Position numbers and translations under genes: made by a program. From Golubevia sp. BC0850 (taxonomy: Eukaryota > Basidiomycota > Exobasidiomycetes > Golubeviales > Golubeviaceae), in the NCBI GenBank assembly GCA_012976225.1, contig JAAVVG010000011.1, positions 620,001 to 684,000 of the forward strand: a stretch of 64,000 bases of DNA, in the 5' to 3' direction. The notes below the pieces were generated by a model, which was given only the letters and a program-made list of their open reading frames with translations, was not told the DNA's origin and made no database searches. This document shows, one piece after another, positions 1-12,035 of this stretch. Each line of letters begins with the position of its first letter. Position 1 is the first letter of the stretch.

Positions 1-1471
1 TTCCACTGCAGCCTGGAATTGATCCTTATTGGGAGTTGAGCCTCCCTTCTCATTCAAAGGTTTCTTAACAGGCTGCCTAAAAGCGACTCTTCTTCCTTTC
101 TGTAGTGGCAATTGATGCGCTAAAGCCTCTCTTCTAGCTTTCGCAGGATCCATATGAGAATCTTTTGAAGAGCTTGAATGAGATCCATCTTTCCCAGCTC
201 CGATATTAGATGGAGTTTCATGGTTTGAAGAATTGGATTTTCTGATCGAAGGGGTACTAGGTGCGCTAGAGACATTCAGATTGAAATTGGAATTGGAACT
301 TGAATTCGATTTCGAGTCTTTGTTGTTTGATGAGGCTGAAGAACTAGGGGTTGAGATATTGTTTGGACCAGAACTGATTCTTGAATTTGGATTAGAAGAA
401 TTTGAACTGTGAGAACTTGCATGATGAGGATTGGTAGTTGAGTTGGAAAGTGAAGAGGAAGAGGAACTCGATGAAACCCGATCTTTGTTGGTCGAAAATT
501 GAATTGGTGGTATTCGCTTCTGTTCATTAGTGCCGATGGATAAAGGTTTCTTGTGTTCGTGAACACCTCCAGAGGTAACGGGAGGAGGAACTGGTTGAAT
601 AGACGGAGATCGAGATGGAGCTGGAGAAGCTGCATCGGTACGTCTCTTCTTTCTCTTGTTGTTGTCTGGCGTAAAGAGAAGTTTCGAAGAGATCATGGTC
701 AAAAACAGTCTAAAGGGTGAATCCGGGAGGATCGGAACACGAAGAAAAGGAGAGAAACGCCGTACTAACCTGGGAGGGAAACTTCCGGAGCACTCATCAG
801 AGCATTCAAGATCCCTATCTTTTCCAGCGCGCCATCGATAGCTCTGTCAAGACAGAAAATAACAGAATAAGAAAAATCGCATCAATTGCAAGCTAAGCTA
901 ATAAATGGTGTATCAGAAGCTCATTCACTCACAGCTGTTCCTCTATCGTCTTTCCCTTCGCTTCTCCAAACAATCGAAACAGATTCTCTCTTCTGTTCTC
1001 ATAGTCTTTCCTCAAATGTTCTTCAGTTTCCGCTTGACCTGGATTGACGGAAGAACGACTGCCGTTGTTTGAGTGTACTCTCTGATTTTCTAAATCTGAA
1101 ATTTTCTTTGAAATCTTGTCTAAATCGGATTTGGAGGTTTCTAACTGAACCAATCTGTCAGGAGATGATGAACCGATAGTTTCCAGCTGTCTGAGATGAG
1201 TTCGAATGCCATACCAGAGTTGAAGTTCTGGGAGGTGGAGAGGGGATGAGAGTTGGAACGCGACGAAAGGGAGAGGCAGAAGAGAGAAAAAAGAGAGTCA
1301 GTTCGCGTGAGTGAACGATGTTCGGAAGACAGAGATGTTCAATCTTAGGAAATCCAAGAGCGCGCGAGGTAATGGTAAGAGAGGGGGAAGAAGGGAGTGA
1401 ACATCGAATGCAGATTTCAAACAAAGCTCACCTTCGGAGCCACCACCTTTATCCTTCCTCCTTGAGCTCAT
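1..1471 (-). CDS. SGF29: SAGA-associated factor 29 (Sgf29)-like, C-terminus beyond the window
   Basis: Exons 1471-1432, 1227-933, 843-770 and 665 to beyond position 1, all with GT/AG borders and matching phases. The protein opens with MSSRRKDKGGGSEELQLWYG, then a charged coiled-coil region, then a helical segment containing KIGILNALM, a Ser-rich linker, and finally GRRVAFRQP with the frame still open at the window edge. This order (coiled-coil N-terminus, KIxILNAL segment, disordered linker, then the start of a tandem-Tudor domain) fits Sgf29. Sgf29 reads H3K4me2/3 for the SAGA histone acetyltransferase complex in the nucleus. The Tudor domain itself lies outside the window, so the family call rests on the N-terminal half. 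The start is the first in-frame ATG with a good donor after it. Confidence 0.7.
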
Positions 1472-1674
1472 GGATTGAGTGTGTTGATTGAGTCTTGAAA
1501 AAGTTGTGATTCCAAGCAAACGCGAGATTGTGACCCCCAAAAGCTTCTTCTAGAAGAGAAAGGAGAGAACAAAGCGGCGTGGATGGAATGGGTTGAAAGG
1601 AAAGAGAACGCGAGAATTCAAGACTGCGTTTCAAACCCAAACAAGCTTTGAAACCAACTTCTCCTTGCGGAAGA

Positions 1675-1918
1675 TGGCTTTACCAAATCTGAGAAGAATC
1701 TTCAGGTGAGATTATCAGAGTTGCAAGTCCAATGGAAGACCCCATTCTGAACTTCTCCCTCATTTCGTTCTCTTCTTCACAGTCTTTCAAGAACTACGGA
1801 ACAGGAAAGAGCAGTCTCAAGGAAAGCGTTCTTCAGGTTTGTTTCCTTTTTGACCTCTTGCGTATTTATTGCCTTATTGAGCAGTCCAAAGAGGAGAGCT
1901 GCTATTGGTTTACATTAG
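1675..1918 (+). CDS. possible small spliced gene, about 39 aa, unrecognised
   Basis: Three short exons (1675-1706, 1783-1836, 1885-1918) joined by GT/AG introns of 76 and 48 nt keep one frame from ATG to TAG. The product starts MALPNLRRIF and is basic and amphipathic in its first half, which could suit a tiny mitochondrial subunit, but I do not recognise a family. It is divergent from the Sgf29-like gene with about 200 bp between start codons. The second donor (GTTTGT) is weak, and such a short model could arise by chance. Confidence 0.3.
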
Positions 1919-2403
1919 GGAGCATTAGCAAAGATGGTGGAACGAAGAGACGAACCAAAAAAGGACACCGGATCTCTCTTTCTATCCCTCTTCATTTAGT
2001 GTTCCAACCTGGCGGATCTCATAATTGATATAGTGGGTGGGATTTAATGGAATAGAGGTAAGATGGAGGCCGGGGGAAGGCCAATCGCTGGTCCTTCAAG
2101 TGCCTCTTTCGAAGACAGCCTCGAAAAGTCAAACAAATGTACAGATTCACTAATGAAACACATCCTCTACAGCCTGGATTCTGATTTGTGATCTTTTGTC
2201 TCAGTCGTTTTCCGCCTGGCTGGATCTCTGGAATTCAAGATGCTTGAAGGAGAGAGTGGAAGGGAGAGAGAACTTGGATGAGAAACAGACGGCCATAGTT
2301 CAAGTAAGATGACGAGTCGGTCATTGATTGTAGTGACAACTTTTTGCGATTGGTGACGTTACGTACAAGGGGGCGGATCTACATCAGAAAGGGCAAAGTA
2401 GAC
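1919..2403. other. intergenic, nothing recognised
   Basis: No spliced or unspliced reading frame with family resemblance was seen. The open frames on the plus strand near 2344-2845 run antisense to the last two exons of the flavin-binding gene. Confidence 0.5.
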
Positions 2404-3641
2404 TTACGGAACCACCCTCTTTTCAGTCCACTCATTACTCTTCTTGTCGAAGTGAAAAACGCTTCTCTGATCTCTAGCCAGATCGACTACATCTACCTGA
2501 TAAGGCTCAATGACCAAAAGACCAAAGCTGATGCGAAAGAAGAGAGAGAGAGTCATGAACGATTGTCAGTAAATGATCCTTCGACGTTCACTCACACCTT
2601 TCATTCCAAAAGACTCACTTTTTCTCAGCTTCTTTCAACTGCTGCTTTTGCTCGTCATTCTCCTCCTTTCCAGGTTGAGGAAGTTCCAAGGGCCAAGGGC
2701 TATTTTTGGCATCTTTATCTTTCCCTTCCTCTCCTTCTCCAGCCCCGTCCAATTTCTCTTCGCCAAAATCCGTAAATTCCTTAGAGTTTGGATGATCAGA
2801 TCCTGGAATTGGTCTTGCGAAAGAAGCCAAAAGACCAGGAGATAATTTGTTAAAGATTCTTTCGCGTTCTTTTACCCAATCGAAAGAGTTCTTTGAGTTG
2901 TTAGAATTTCGAGGACTTAAAGAAGCTTTTGATGTTGGGAAGAGAGAGAAGGATTCATGTGAAGAATTTGGCAGAAGATACATTTGACCTGTGATGCGGA
3001 ACTGCAGAAGGAAGAAGGGTTGAAAGATGGTTAGTCAGACGAATGCGTAAGAGGCGGCATAGAGGTCAACTCCCTCGATTCGTAGATGTCGAAAGCTTGG
3101 ATCTCACCTGTAATTGAGCACTTTCGATCCACCAAGCAATTTCGGTCTCAGCACCTTCGCTGGGGTCTGACTTGCTCTTGACGGTCTCGAACAACTCCTT
3201 TGCCTTGCCAGCTCTGACGTCTGTAGTGGTCAAGAGACAAGTGTTGGATCCGAAGTTGGAATCGAAGGGTGCTACGCCAGATGATGAATCCTTGTCTCTT
3301 TGCTCATTGACGAAGCCTCTGTGAACCACAGTTCTGACATGAGGGCGAGGTGGAGGTCCGGGAGAGACGGTCGATAGAGAGTAATAGACTGATGGGATGG
3401 GAGATTCAAGCAGAAAATGAATGAGATGATTAAATAAAGTTAGGGAAAAATATGTCAGAAGAAGGCAAGAAAGAGAGAGAAATGAAGCAGCAACTGAAAT
3501 AGAGAAGGTAGAACAACATCGCAACTCTGACTTCCACGTCTCTTCTTACTCACGAATAGACTTGTCCTTGCCGATTCCATTCTTGATGCTCTCAGCGATT
3601 AACTTTTTCCACCTTGGGTTTGGGGAAGTCGAAGTTGCCAT
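2404..3641 (-). CDS. pyridoxamine 5'-phosphate oxidase-like FMN-binding protein (Alr4036-type)
   Basis: Exons 3641-3554, 3388-3108, 3001-2619 and 2527-2404 give a 291-aa protein. Conserved blocks appear in the order known for this family: RWKKLI near the start, LSTVSP..PPRPHVRTVVHRGF, LLTTTDVRAGKAKEL, then EIAWWIESAQLQFRITGQ, and a C-terminal block NFGLLVIEP...RVVP ending at TAA. These are flavin split-barrel strands. The RPHVRT and FRITG segments would line the FMN site. The enzymatic activity is unknown for most members, so vitamin B6 oxidation should not be assumed. Introns 2 and 3 fall between conserved strands. The start codon faces that of XPF, 169 bp away. Confidence 0.85.
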
Positions 3642-3810
3642 AATGTTCAAAATCGCTGTTAGGTCAGGAATTGGGAAGGATTTAACGAGTGTTGCTCTTC
3701 TTCTCACGCCCAATCCATCGCATCACCCAACTCACAAAAAGGAAGAAGATCCAGGTATTTTCGAATAAGAAGCTTCCTTTCAAGCTCTTGAAGATTCGCT
3801 TCAAGCAAGC

Positions 3811-6800
3811 ATGTCTTCCTCAACTCCTTCATCTTCCACCAACGCAATCTCTGAACTTCTCTCTCCATCTGGGACTCTATCCAACTTTCTCTTACCCTTC
3901 CACACATCCATCGTTAGGAATCTCATTCCCCTCAATGATGAACCTCTAGATGAAGGTGATGCTCTTACTATCTTGGCAAAAGGTCTAGGTCTAAGATCAA
4001 TAGTAGCTTCAGTTCTGAAGATCTATGATGGTCCAAGGAATTTGGTCATCGTAGTCAACGCCACTCCAGATGAAGAATCTAGTCTGGGAGAAGAATTGAC
4101 TATCTTGGGAGCTGGGAAACCTGGTCTTAGAGTGGTGGGATACGAGATGGGGGCGAAACAGAGGTGAGTGAGAGCTGCGGAAGAGATGGTAGTTGGGAAA
4201 GGTTGAAGCTGCGCTTCGATTGAGGATGATTTGTGTGCCCGAAGCAAATCATATGAGTCTAACAAACATTCAGAGAGCTCTCTTTGAGCCTTAGCAGTCT
4301 TTTCTAAACCCGCCTATCATCTATCTCTTCTCTTGTCTAGATCTCAAATGTACCTCTCTGGAGGTCTTCTGTCCGTCACCTCTCGTATCTTAGTGGTGGA
4401 CATGCTCAACAAGCGCGTTCCTACTGAGCTCATCACAGGTCTGGTGGTGCTCCATGCTGAGAAGTGAGTGGGAAACAGAGTGTCTGAGTAACTACCTTCA
4501 TCCCTCTAAACTAAGATTCCTCTCCCTCCTTCTCCAGAGTTTCTCCTACCTCCGTAGAAGCCTTCATCGTCCGAATCTTTCGTCAGGAAAACAAGGTGAG
4601 CTGAAACATCTTCTTCGAGACCTCCTTTTCAAACAGTGATCTTACCTCTCCTCACCTTCATCTCATCCATTTCTCCAGGACGGTTTCCTCAAAGCATTCT
4701 CTGATGATCCAGAACACTTCTCCTATGGTATCTCTCCTCTTCAAACTGTCCTAACTCAACTGCAGATCCGAAAGGTCGATCTGTGGCCTAGGTTCCACAA
4801 ATCAGTCACTAGAGATTTAGGTGCCCGGAAGGCAGACGTGATTGAACTATATCAACCGCTCAGTAAGAGTATGAGAAACATTCAAAATGCTATTGTGGAA
4901 TGCTTAGACGCCACTTTGAATGAATTGAAGAAAAGCAGTAAGACTGTGAGTAGTTCTCTAACGCATCGAATGCATCTCCCTTTGTTTGGTGTCCCTCTTT
5001 CCTCTGAATACTTTCTTCTTTTTCTCTAGATTGACATCGAAGACTACAATGTCGAGAATGCCATCTTCAGAGCATTTGACGTTCTGGTTAGACGTCAGCT
5101 CGATCCGGTCTGGCATCAGCTCTCTCCAAAAACGAAGCAACTGGTCGCAGATCTAAGAACTCTTCGAAATCTCCTCAGGTTGGTCTCTAGTGATGGAATC
5201 GCCACCTTCCTTACTCCTCCTCGATTTGATGACTGATTCTGATGCACCCTTTTTCTCTTTTCCAGCTACCTTCTCACTTATGATGCCGTGGGATTTTATT
5301 CCTATCTGGAGACCATCCAAGCTTCCAACAAGAACAACTCAACTTCCGGCTCAAACAAGTATGATAGTCCTTGGCTAGCTATGGAAGCTGCCAACGTCAT
5401 TTTCTCTGAAGCTCGTGCTAGAGTCTACATCGGCAAGGTCGAAGCACCTTCGGCTTCGACTTCAAAGACAGCTTCAGCTTCAACTTCAACCTCAGCATCG
5501 ACAACGACTGGTTCAGCAGCAAATACTTCAAATGACGAGACAATCGCCAGAGCACTTCAAAACGAGATGGACGCGGACGAAGAAGATGCTCTCAACGAGG
5601 CTCGCCATCCCAGAGCGAATGGAGGAGCCAATGGCTTGAACTCAGCCGAGAGAGCCGCAAGAGCGAGAAGAGCTTGGCTACCTCCAGGAATCGAGCCTGT
5701 TTTGGAGGAATTACCGAAGTGGCATCTCTTGAGAGAGGTATTGGATGAGATCGAGCAAGAGATTCACTTTGGAAATCAGGATCTGAGTGAGTAGAGAAAG
5801 CCAGAGAGACTGGCAAGAGCCAGCTAGTAAACCTACAGCCCAGTCTGACCGTTCTGCTTCCCTATTCTACAGCTGGACCTATGAACAACACCATCCTCAT
5901 CATGACTGGTTCTGATCGAACTTGTACTCAACTTCGAGAGTATCTCTCTTCCATGAATTCTTCTGTTCTATCTCGCGTTACTTCCGGCGCTGGAATGGGA
6001 AACGGGGATGACGATGATAGATCGAATTCTCCAGGCCGAGCTCTTATGGAAAAGTACCTTCGTAACTACTTCTTCTGGAAAGGAGGTCTCGGTCAAACCA
6101 GCTCGAATCTCTCGAACTCGAAGAGCAACTCCAGTTCCACTTTCATTCAAGAAAATGGTGTTCCTCAAGCAAATCCGAATTCGAGAGCAGCACTTCTCGA
6201 GAGTGAGGCTTTGAAGAGAAAAGCTGCATTCACGAAGGCGAGTGGTCAAAAGAGGAGAAGGCAGAGAGGAGGAGCTGGAGCTGGTGGACCTGGGCGAGCT
6301 GGAAAGGAAACTGGGCCTGCAGAGGCTGAAAAGGAGGCAGAGGATGTGGCTTCTTTGTGAGTTTCGAAGGAAGAGGAAGTGAAATCGAAAATGCGTTCTC
6401 TAAGTTTCTCTCATCCTGCTTTTCTGTTCTCCAGCATGCAACGATCGCTCGACAGAGCTAACGACGATTCGGATCTTATCTCAGAATCCGACGAGTCAGA
6501 CACAGATGAACCTGGAGTCTCTCTCCATTCAAGCGCAGCAAGAACGGTCAACAAGAGCACTCCGTCGGCTTCATCATCCGCAACCGCAAGGATTGAGATG
6601 AAGAAGTTGCTCGATCAATTCAGCGAAGTCGACTTCAATGCGTACTTCGGTCTTCTGAGTATGGAGAATCTAGTAGTTGTACGCTCTTACACCGAAGACG
6701 AGGACGACAAGGTTCTACAGGAATTGAGACCTAGGTTCGTCGTTCTGTATGATCCGACTCCTTCTTTCATCAGAAGAATTGAGGTGAGTCGATTCATGTA

Positions 6801-8013
6801 GACAGCGTCTGCTCTTCGATTTCTGTGGCTGAGCTTTCTCTCTCCTACCCGCTTCAAAATCACAGGTCTATCGAAGCCTCAACTCAGAGGCTGCGCTGAG
6901 AGTCTACTTCTTGATGTACAAAGACTCGGTGGAGGAGCAAAGGTACCTGAGTGGAATGCGTAGAGAGAAGGAATCTTTCGAGAAGCTGATTCGAGAGAAG
7001 TCGGTGAGTTCAAGAGAAGAATTTGTAAGCACTTCCAATTTGCTCCATACTTACCATCTTGTTCTCGCTCTCGAAACTTTCTGTAGATCATGGCCCTTCC
7101 AATTCAAGCAGATGGAAGACCAGCTCCTGATTCGGACACCCGTCTGCTGAGGTCAATCTCTTCTCGTATGGCAGGAGGACAAAGCAGAGCCACTTCCGAA
7201 CCTCCTCGAATCATTGTTGATATGAGAGAATTCAGATCATCTCTCCCTTCGATGCTGCATGCAGCTGGAATTCAAGTCGTTCCCTGCACTCTTCAAGTTG
7301 GAGATTACATTCTTTCGCCAACTATGTGCGTCGAGAGGAAATCTCTGTCTGATTTAATTCAGAGTTTCAATTCCGGAAGGCTTTACACTCAATGTGAAAT
7401 GATGTCAATTCATTATCAACACCCAATCTTATTAATCGAATTCGATCAAGAGAAATCCTTCTCCTTACAATCTCTAAACGAAACCAAAGGTGGAAATCCC
7501 AAAAACATCAACAAAGCAACCAAACCTTCAGAAATCGAAACTCAAGCTAAGCTCGTCATTTTGACTACCTCCTTCCCAAGATTAAGAGTCATTTGGTCTT
7601 CGTCCCCTTACGCAACAGCAGACATCTTCGCAGACCTCAAATCCAACTATGACGAACCAGACGTCCAAAGAGTCGCTTCAATAGGAACTGATGGAACCAC
7701 GGATTCAACTGCTCTCGGTCAAGGTTCGTTAGCTGGAGAACAGACCTACAATCTCATTCCTCAAGACGTCTTGCTGAGTTTACCGGGAATCAATTCCAAG
7801 AACTTCAGGCATGTCATGAATATGGTTCGAGATTTGAAAGAACTTTTCGATTTGAGTCTGGAGGAGATGAAGTTCATTATCGGAAGTGAACCTGGTAAAT
7901 TGTTGTTCGACTTTGTTAACAGAGATCCAACCGCAAAAAGGAAGGCTCGGATGGCTGATGCAACCTATCTCTTTCAAGATTTTCGCAAGACTGCAAGTAA
8001 AATGGGAGATTGA
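3811..8013 (+). CDS. XPF: DNA repair endonuclease XPF/Rad1 (S. pombe Rad16) catalytic subunit
   Basis: Ten exons: 3811-4163, 4341-4463, 4538-4595, 4679-4945, 5030-5178, 5266-5786, 5873-6356, 6435-6783, 6866-7003 and 7087-8013, giving 1122 aa. The N-terminal ~500 residues match the inactive SF2-helicase-like half (RILVVDMLNKRVP, then GFLKAFSD). The nuclease domain starts near residue 855 with IIVDMREF, followed by GDYILSP and the catalytic VERKSLSDL (about residues 896-904). Tandem helix-hairpin-helix motifs (LSLPGINSKNF) follow near 1036. XPF pairs with Ercc1/Rad10 and cuts 5' of lesions in nucleotide excision repair, crosslink repair and single-strand annealing. The middle region (exons 6-8) is disordered and Ser/Thr-rich. 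All catalytic residues I can check are present. Confidence 0.95.
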
Positions 8014-8350
8014 GAATCTTTCCGCGTTTATTTGTTTCTGATTTTTGTACTTTTATTCCTAGCATCCATTGTAACAAATTGTCTCATTCTTGAATCAGTC
8101 GGCGAGCGAGAATCTCTAGGTAGTATGTTGAATTTAAAGAAGGAGAAAGAATAGAACAGTCAAGAAAGGAACTTGAAAAGGAGAAACTAAGAAAAAATGG
8201 GATAGAGTATTTACTTTTGGTGGACGACAAGGGCGAGATAGAACTCAAGTCGAGATGGGCAAAGGAAGAGAATGAAAGAAGCGATCAGAGTTGATGAATA
8301 AATGAATGTGGGTCGAATGGGTCTGTCTAGAAGTGGTAGAACAGCGGCCT
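8014..8350. other. convergent 3' region between XPF and Rrm4
   Basis: AT-rich stretch between two convergent stop codons, likely both 3' UTRs. No further gene seen. Confidence 0.5.
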
Positions 8351-11318
8351 CTACTTTGAAGTCGGAACCTGTTGAGACACTTTCTCTTTGAGGACTTCAG
8401 GGTATGAGTTCATTAGATGGGCGAGGGAGCGAAGGTCTTCTGTATCCAGAAGAGAAATCGCTGAGGTGGGAGAGAAAACAAAGGAGCCAATGATAAGAAG
8501 GCGGGTTCGACCACTTAAAGCCAAGTTTCTCTCAGAAGGGAGGTTTCGTGAAACTCACTGATTTTCGGAGCAGTCGCTTTTCCAACAGCAGAGCGCACTT
8601 TCTTGAAAAGTACTTCTCCGAGCTGCAATAGATGCAAAGGAATCGAGAGAGGGTACAAATGGCGGGCGACGGGACAAAGCTTATCAGCAAAAGAAAGAAA
8701 GGACTGACGGCGCCGGGACTCACCTTCTGCTTCTGGTCTTCAGGGCTCAAGCTCATCAATCCATCGATGAAGGTATCAGTTTCAGCAACGATGCTTGGGT
8801 CCGCCTTTGGTAGTGGTAGACCTCCTGATCCAGCAGATTGAGGAGCACTGGCGAGACGAACGATCTCAGCGGCTGGCAAACGAGCTAGAGAGGCGAGAGT
8901 ATGAGTTGAACTTGAAGATGTAGTAGCGGCGTTGGTGGAGTCGGTGGTTTCTGAAGTGACAGCAGCTCCCTTAACAGCTTTGGCGCTTTGAGAGGCAGCT
9001 AGAGCTGCACCCTGCTCAACTCCTTCCTCGTCGTTCATCTCCAGGATCTCTCTAGCTTCGTCTACCTTGGTTCGGAGGAATTCGGAGTTGAACAGAGCCA
9101 TAGCGCGCTCCTTCTTTGGAAGAGAGACTAGCATGTCTGTAATGTCTTCGACTTGAGTTCCAGCAGGTAGAGTCAAGGCTGTGATGGCCTTCAGAAGACG
9201 TTCTCTCTCCTTTCCAGTGGCAGGGGAAGAAGACATCATCGAAGAAGAGTCTCCTCCACCTCCCGAAGGAACGATTGGTGCCGACAGCAAACCTCCGGCA
9301 GCAGGAGCGCCTGCTGCGTTTGCCTCTTGCCTGTCTCGAATCTCCGTCACTCTGGAGATGAGCTCGATCGGTGTATTGAGAGCTGTGACAGCTTCGCTCA
9401 ATTTGAGCTGAGCCAATTCAGCTACGATGCTGTCTACGTTCTCCGGCTTCATTCCTGGTAATTCCTTGACCCTCTTGTTGAACTCTCCAGAGATCACCTC
9501 GTTACGGACCACGTAGCTAAGAGCAGAAAGCTGAGCGGCATCGACCTGTCCATTCTCGGAAGCCAAAGCAGCTTTGAAGTAGCTGTTACTCTGTCTCCTC
9601 TCCATCTTCTTTCCTTCTGGTCCAGGAGTTCCAGCGGGGCTTCCTCTAGTCTCTGAGCCTTCTCCATCCCCGCTTCCGAGCACAGGAGAGCTGTCTCCGG
9701 CTTCTTTTGATTTTCCTCCGAACTTGTTGGCAAGCTTCTCCTGCCTCATCCTCTTTGGCTCGTGAAGTCTGACTGTCATCGTCTTGACTCCGAAGGTGGT
9801 GTTGTGCATGGCGTGTAGAGCTCTACTAGCGTCTTCAGCTTGAGTGAAACTGACGAATCCGAATTCCCTCGAGTTTCCAGCATCATCGCGCATCACTCTA
9901 GCAGAGACGATCTTTCCAAACTTCCTGAAGGCTTCGAAGAGGTCGCTCGAGCTCATGGCTGGGTCGATGTCTTTGCAGAACAGGTTGCAGGGATCGATGT
10001 AGGTGGCTGCTGAGGCAGAGTATTGAAGGTTGGATCCTGGAACGTTGATGATTGGTCCTGCTTGCTGATGGTTGAGAGGACCAGTGGTAGGAGGTCTTGG
10101 AGGGGGAGGAGTGAAGGAAGCAGCTTCTGCATTCATAGAGCGGCTAGTGAATCCAGAGCCTCCTCCGGGTACAAACGCTGGAGCGGATGGACTGAATTCA
10201 TGACTTCTGCTGGGTCTGCGAGCGACGTTGTCGATCGAGACGGAGATCGTCTTTCCTTCGAGCTCGGTGCAGTGGTTTTCTTCATGAGCTACTTGAGCGT
10301 CCTCCTCGCTGTAGAATTCCAGAACAGCCATTCCTCGGAATCCAGTATGCTGACCTGATGGGTTGGTTAAGATGCAGTGAGAGCGAGCGATGGGACCATA
10401 AGGGCGAAACTTGTCGTAGAGGAAGGCATCGTCTGTACTTGAAGGAAGCTGCTTGAGAAGACGAGGCTTGGACGAAGCTTTTGGATCAGGAGCGTCTGGG
10501 TTGATGCGTAGAAGGAACTTTCTAACAGTGGCATAGGCTTTCTCGGCTGTTTCAAAAGAAAGGGAGGTGGCAGATTGAGGCGATGAGCGGGTGAGACCTA
10601 CTTGATGGACTTTAGTGAAAGCTCAAGCTCTGATCCAGGGGACTTACCTTTAGCAAGAGTTTGGAATTCAATAGTAGCAGTCATTGGCTGACCAGTTTCA
10701 ACATCTCTGTGCGAGTGAATTCTAAGAACAAAGATGGGAAGGAAGGAAGAAAGTCAAAAAGGAATTCAAGAAAGTGGTTGGAAGGCGCAAGCTGGCAACC
10801 TCACCACCCTCCTCAATTCAAAACCTTTAGGATAGCAATCATTCTGAGAAGCTTTCTCCTGGATAGCTATCTCGTTAGAGCAAAAGGAGGTCCATGAGAC
10901 TGGGGTTCCCTTCTCTTTTCCATCTTTCGGTGCCAGCTGCACCTCTTCTCCCCTCTTCATCTCTCCAAGCAGAGAAGAGCAGACAACTTGTTTTCAATCT
11001 TCCCGGTCTTTTCTTTGCTTTGCTAGCTCCTGATAAGCCATTCCAGCAACGCCTTCCCTACGACCGACCATTCAGTCCTCCGAGTGCTCCAAGAAATTCA
11101 ACTCACTTGATTGGAGTAGTGTTATTGTCCTTGAAAGGTTGAGCGATATCTGCGTCAGAGCAAACAGGATCTAATCCGATGATATGAAGAACAGGTTTGG
11201 TTAAGAAAGGGTTTGGAGGTAGAGACTGTTCTTCAGAAGAAGCTTCTTGAGTATTCCCATTTGTTGGAAAAGAAGAAGTTTCTTCCTCTTGACTTGGAGC
11301 GTATTTCGAGTCGGCCAT
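8351..11318 (-). CDS. rrm4: Rrm4-like endosomal mRNA-transport protein: three RRMs plus C-terminal MLLE domains
   Basis: Exons 11318-11107, 10721-10648, 10546-8724, 8622-8559 and 8460-8351 give 760 aa, close to the ~790 aa of Ustilago maydis Rrm4. RRM1 (about 41-115) spans the first three exons. RRM2 (about 120-200) contains GFRGMAVLEFY. RRM3 (about 280-365) contains NLFCKDID and SREFGFVSF, followed by VRLHEPKRMRQEK. The C-terminal half has two MLLE-like helical repeats (for example KERAMALFNSEFLRTKVDEA) and a clear last MLLE domain, LGEVLFKKVRSAV...PKITISLLDTEDLRSLAHLM. In Ustilago, Rrm4 binds mRNAs and rides on early endosomes via PAM2-like partners such as Upa1. The last MLLE is split over exons 3-5. 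I infer the transport role by homology only. Confidence 0.9.
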
Positions 11319-12035
11319 CGTCTCTTTAAGGTTGCTGTGCGATTATTATTTTGTTTGCTCTTGGAGGATGAAAGACAATTTGATAGGGGAGGAGGAGGAG
11401 GAGAGAGGAATCTGAGAGAAGTCGCAGAAGAAGTTCATTTCTGAAAAAGTTGCTTGCCGATTTATTAAGGCTCCACGTTATTTCTGGAGAGCGATAACAA
11501 TCATCACAACTAAAGAGAACATCTTAAGTTGGATTCTTTTGCTTGAGATTAAAAAAGAGTTTCAAGAGAGGGAGACATGAGCTAGACATGGCAGAACAAG
11601 GAGATCAAACATAAGAGAGGAATGGACAGGACAGAACTTTGGGGGGGGGGATATCGACGATTGAGATTGAAGTTGGGACAGAAAGAACCTGTTTTCCATA
11701 CAAATGGACTCTCTTTGTTCTTCTAACTCACTTGTCCTACCCTTTTCGGCGGGGTATCTTTCCCACCTCTCACTATCTCACTCTCGCTGATCTTCTCTCT
11801 CAAGCTCGGATTGGAGATAGCAGCAAAGGAACAAGAGTACTATTCATTGCTTTCAGATGTCAGTATACAGACACCAGAATAAAGAGACCTGGCAGTGGAT
11901 GACAAAAGTGAGAGCAGCAGGAGACAAGAGTCAAAGAAGAGTGGATGTCGGAGGTTACACAGTTGAGACTCTGTCCTTCTTGAGCGCTGAAAGTTCGAAG
12001 TCCTATCCGGATCGAGAAGCAAACTCAGGGTGCAC
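11319..12035. other. intergenic region with repeat copy A
   Basis: Upstream region of Rrm4. It contains the left copy of a direct repeat and a run of ten G at 11641-11650. Open frames on both strands at 11.6-12.2 kb show no family resemblance. Confidence 0.4.
11500..11725 (-). repeat. direct repeat copy A (partner of 12930-13180)
   Basis: Diverged copy of the sequence lying just downstream of the dma1 stop codon. Shared words include gcttgagattaaaaa, gacatg-cagaacaaggagat and atatcgacgattgagattga, in the same order and orientation. The copy has small insertions and deletions and a G-run where copy B has tttgaggg. Confidence 0.8.

Noticed and set aside
276-635. 119-codon open frame on the minus strand
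   Set aside because: Out-of-frame shadow of the last exon of the Sgf29-like gene; the real frame is continuous from 665 to the window edge.
2344-2845. Open frames on the plus strand
   Set aside because: Antisense to exons 3-4 of the PNPOx-like gene, which has clear family motifs.
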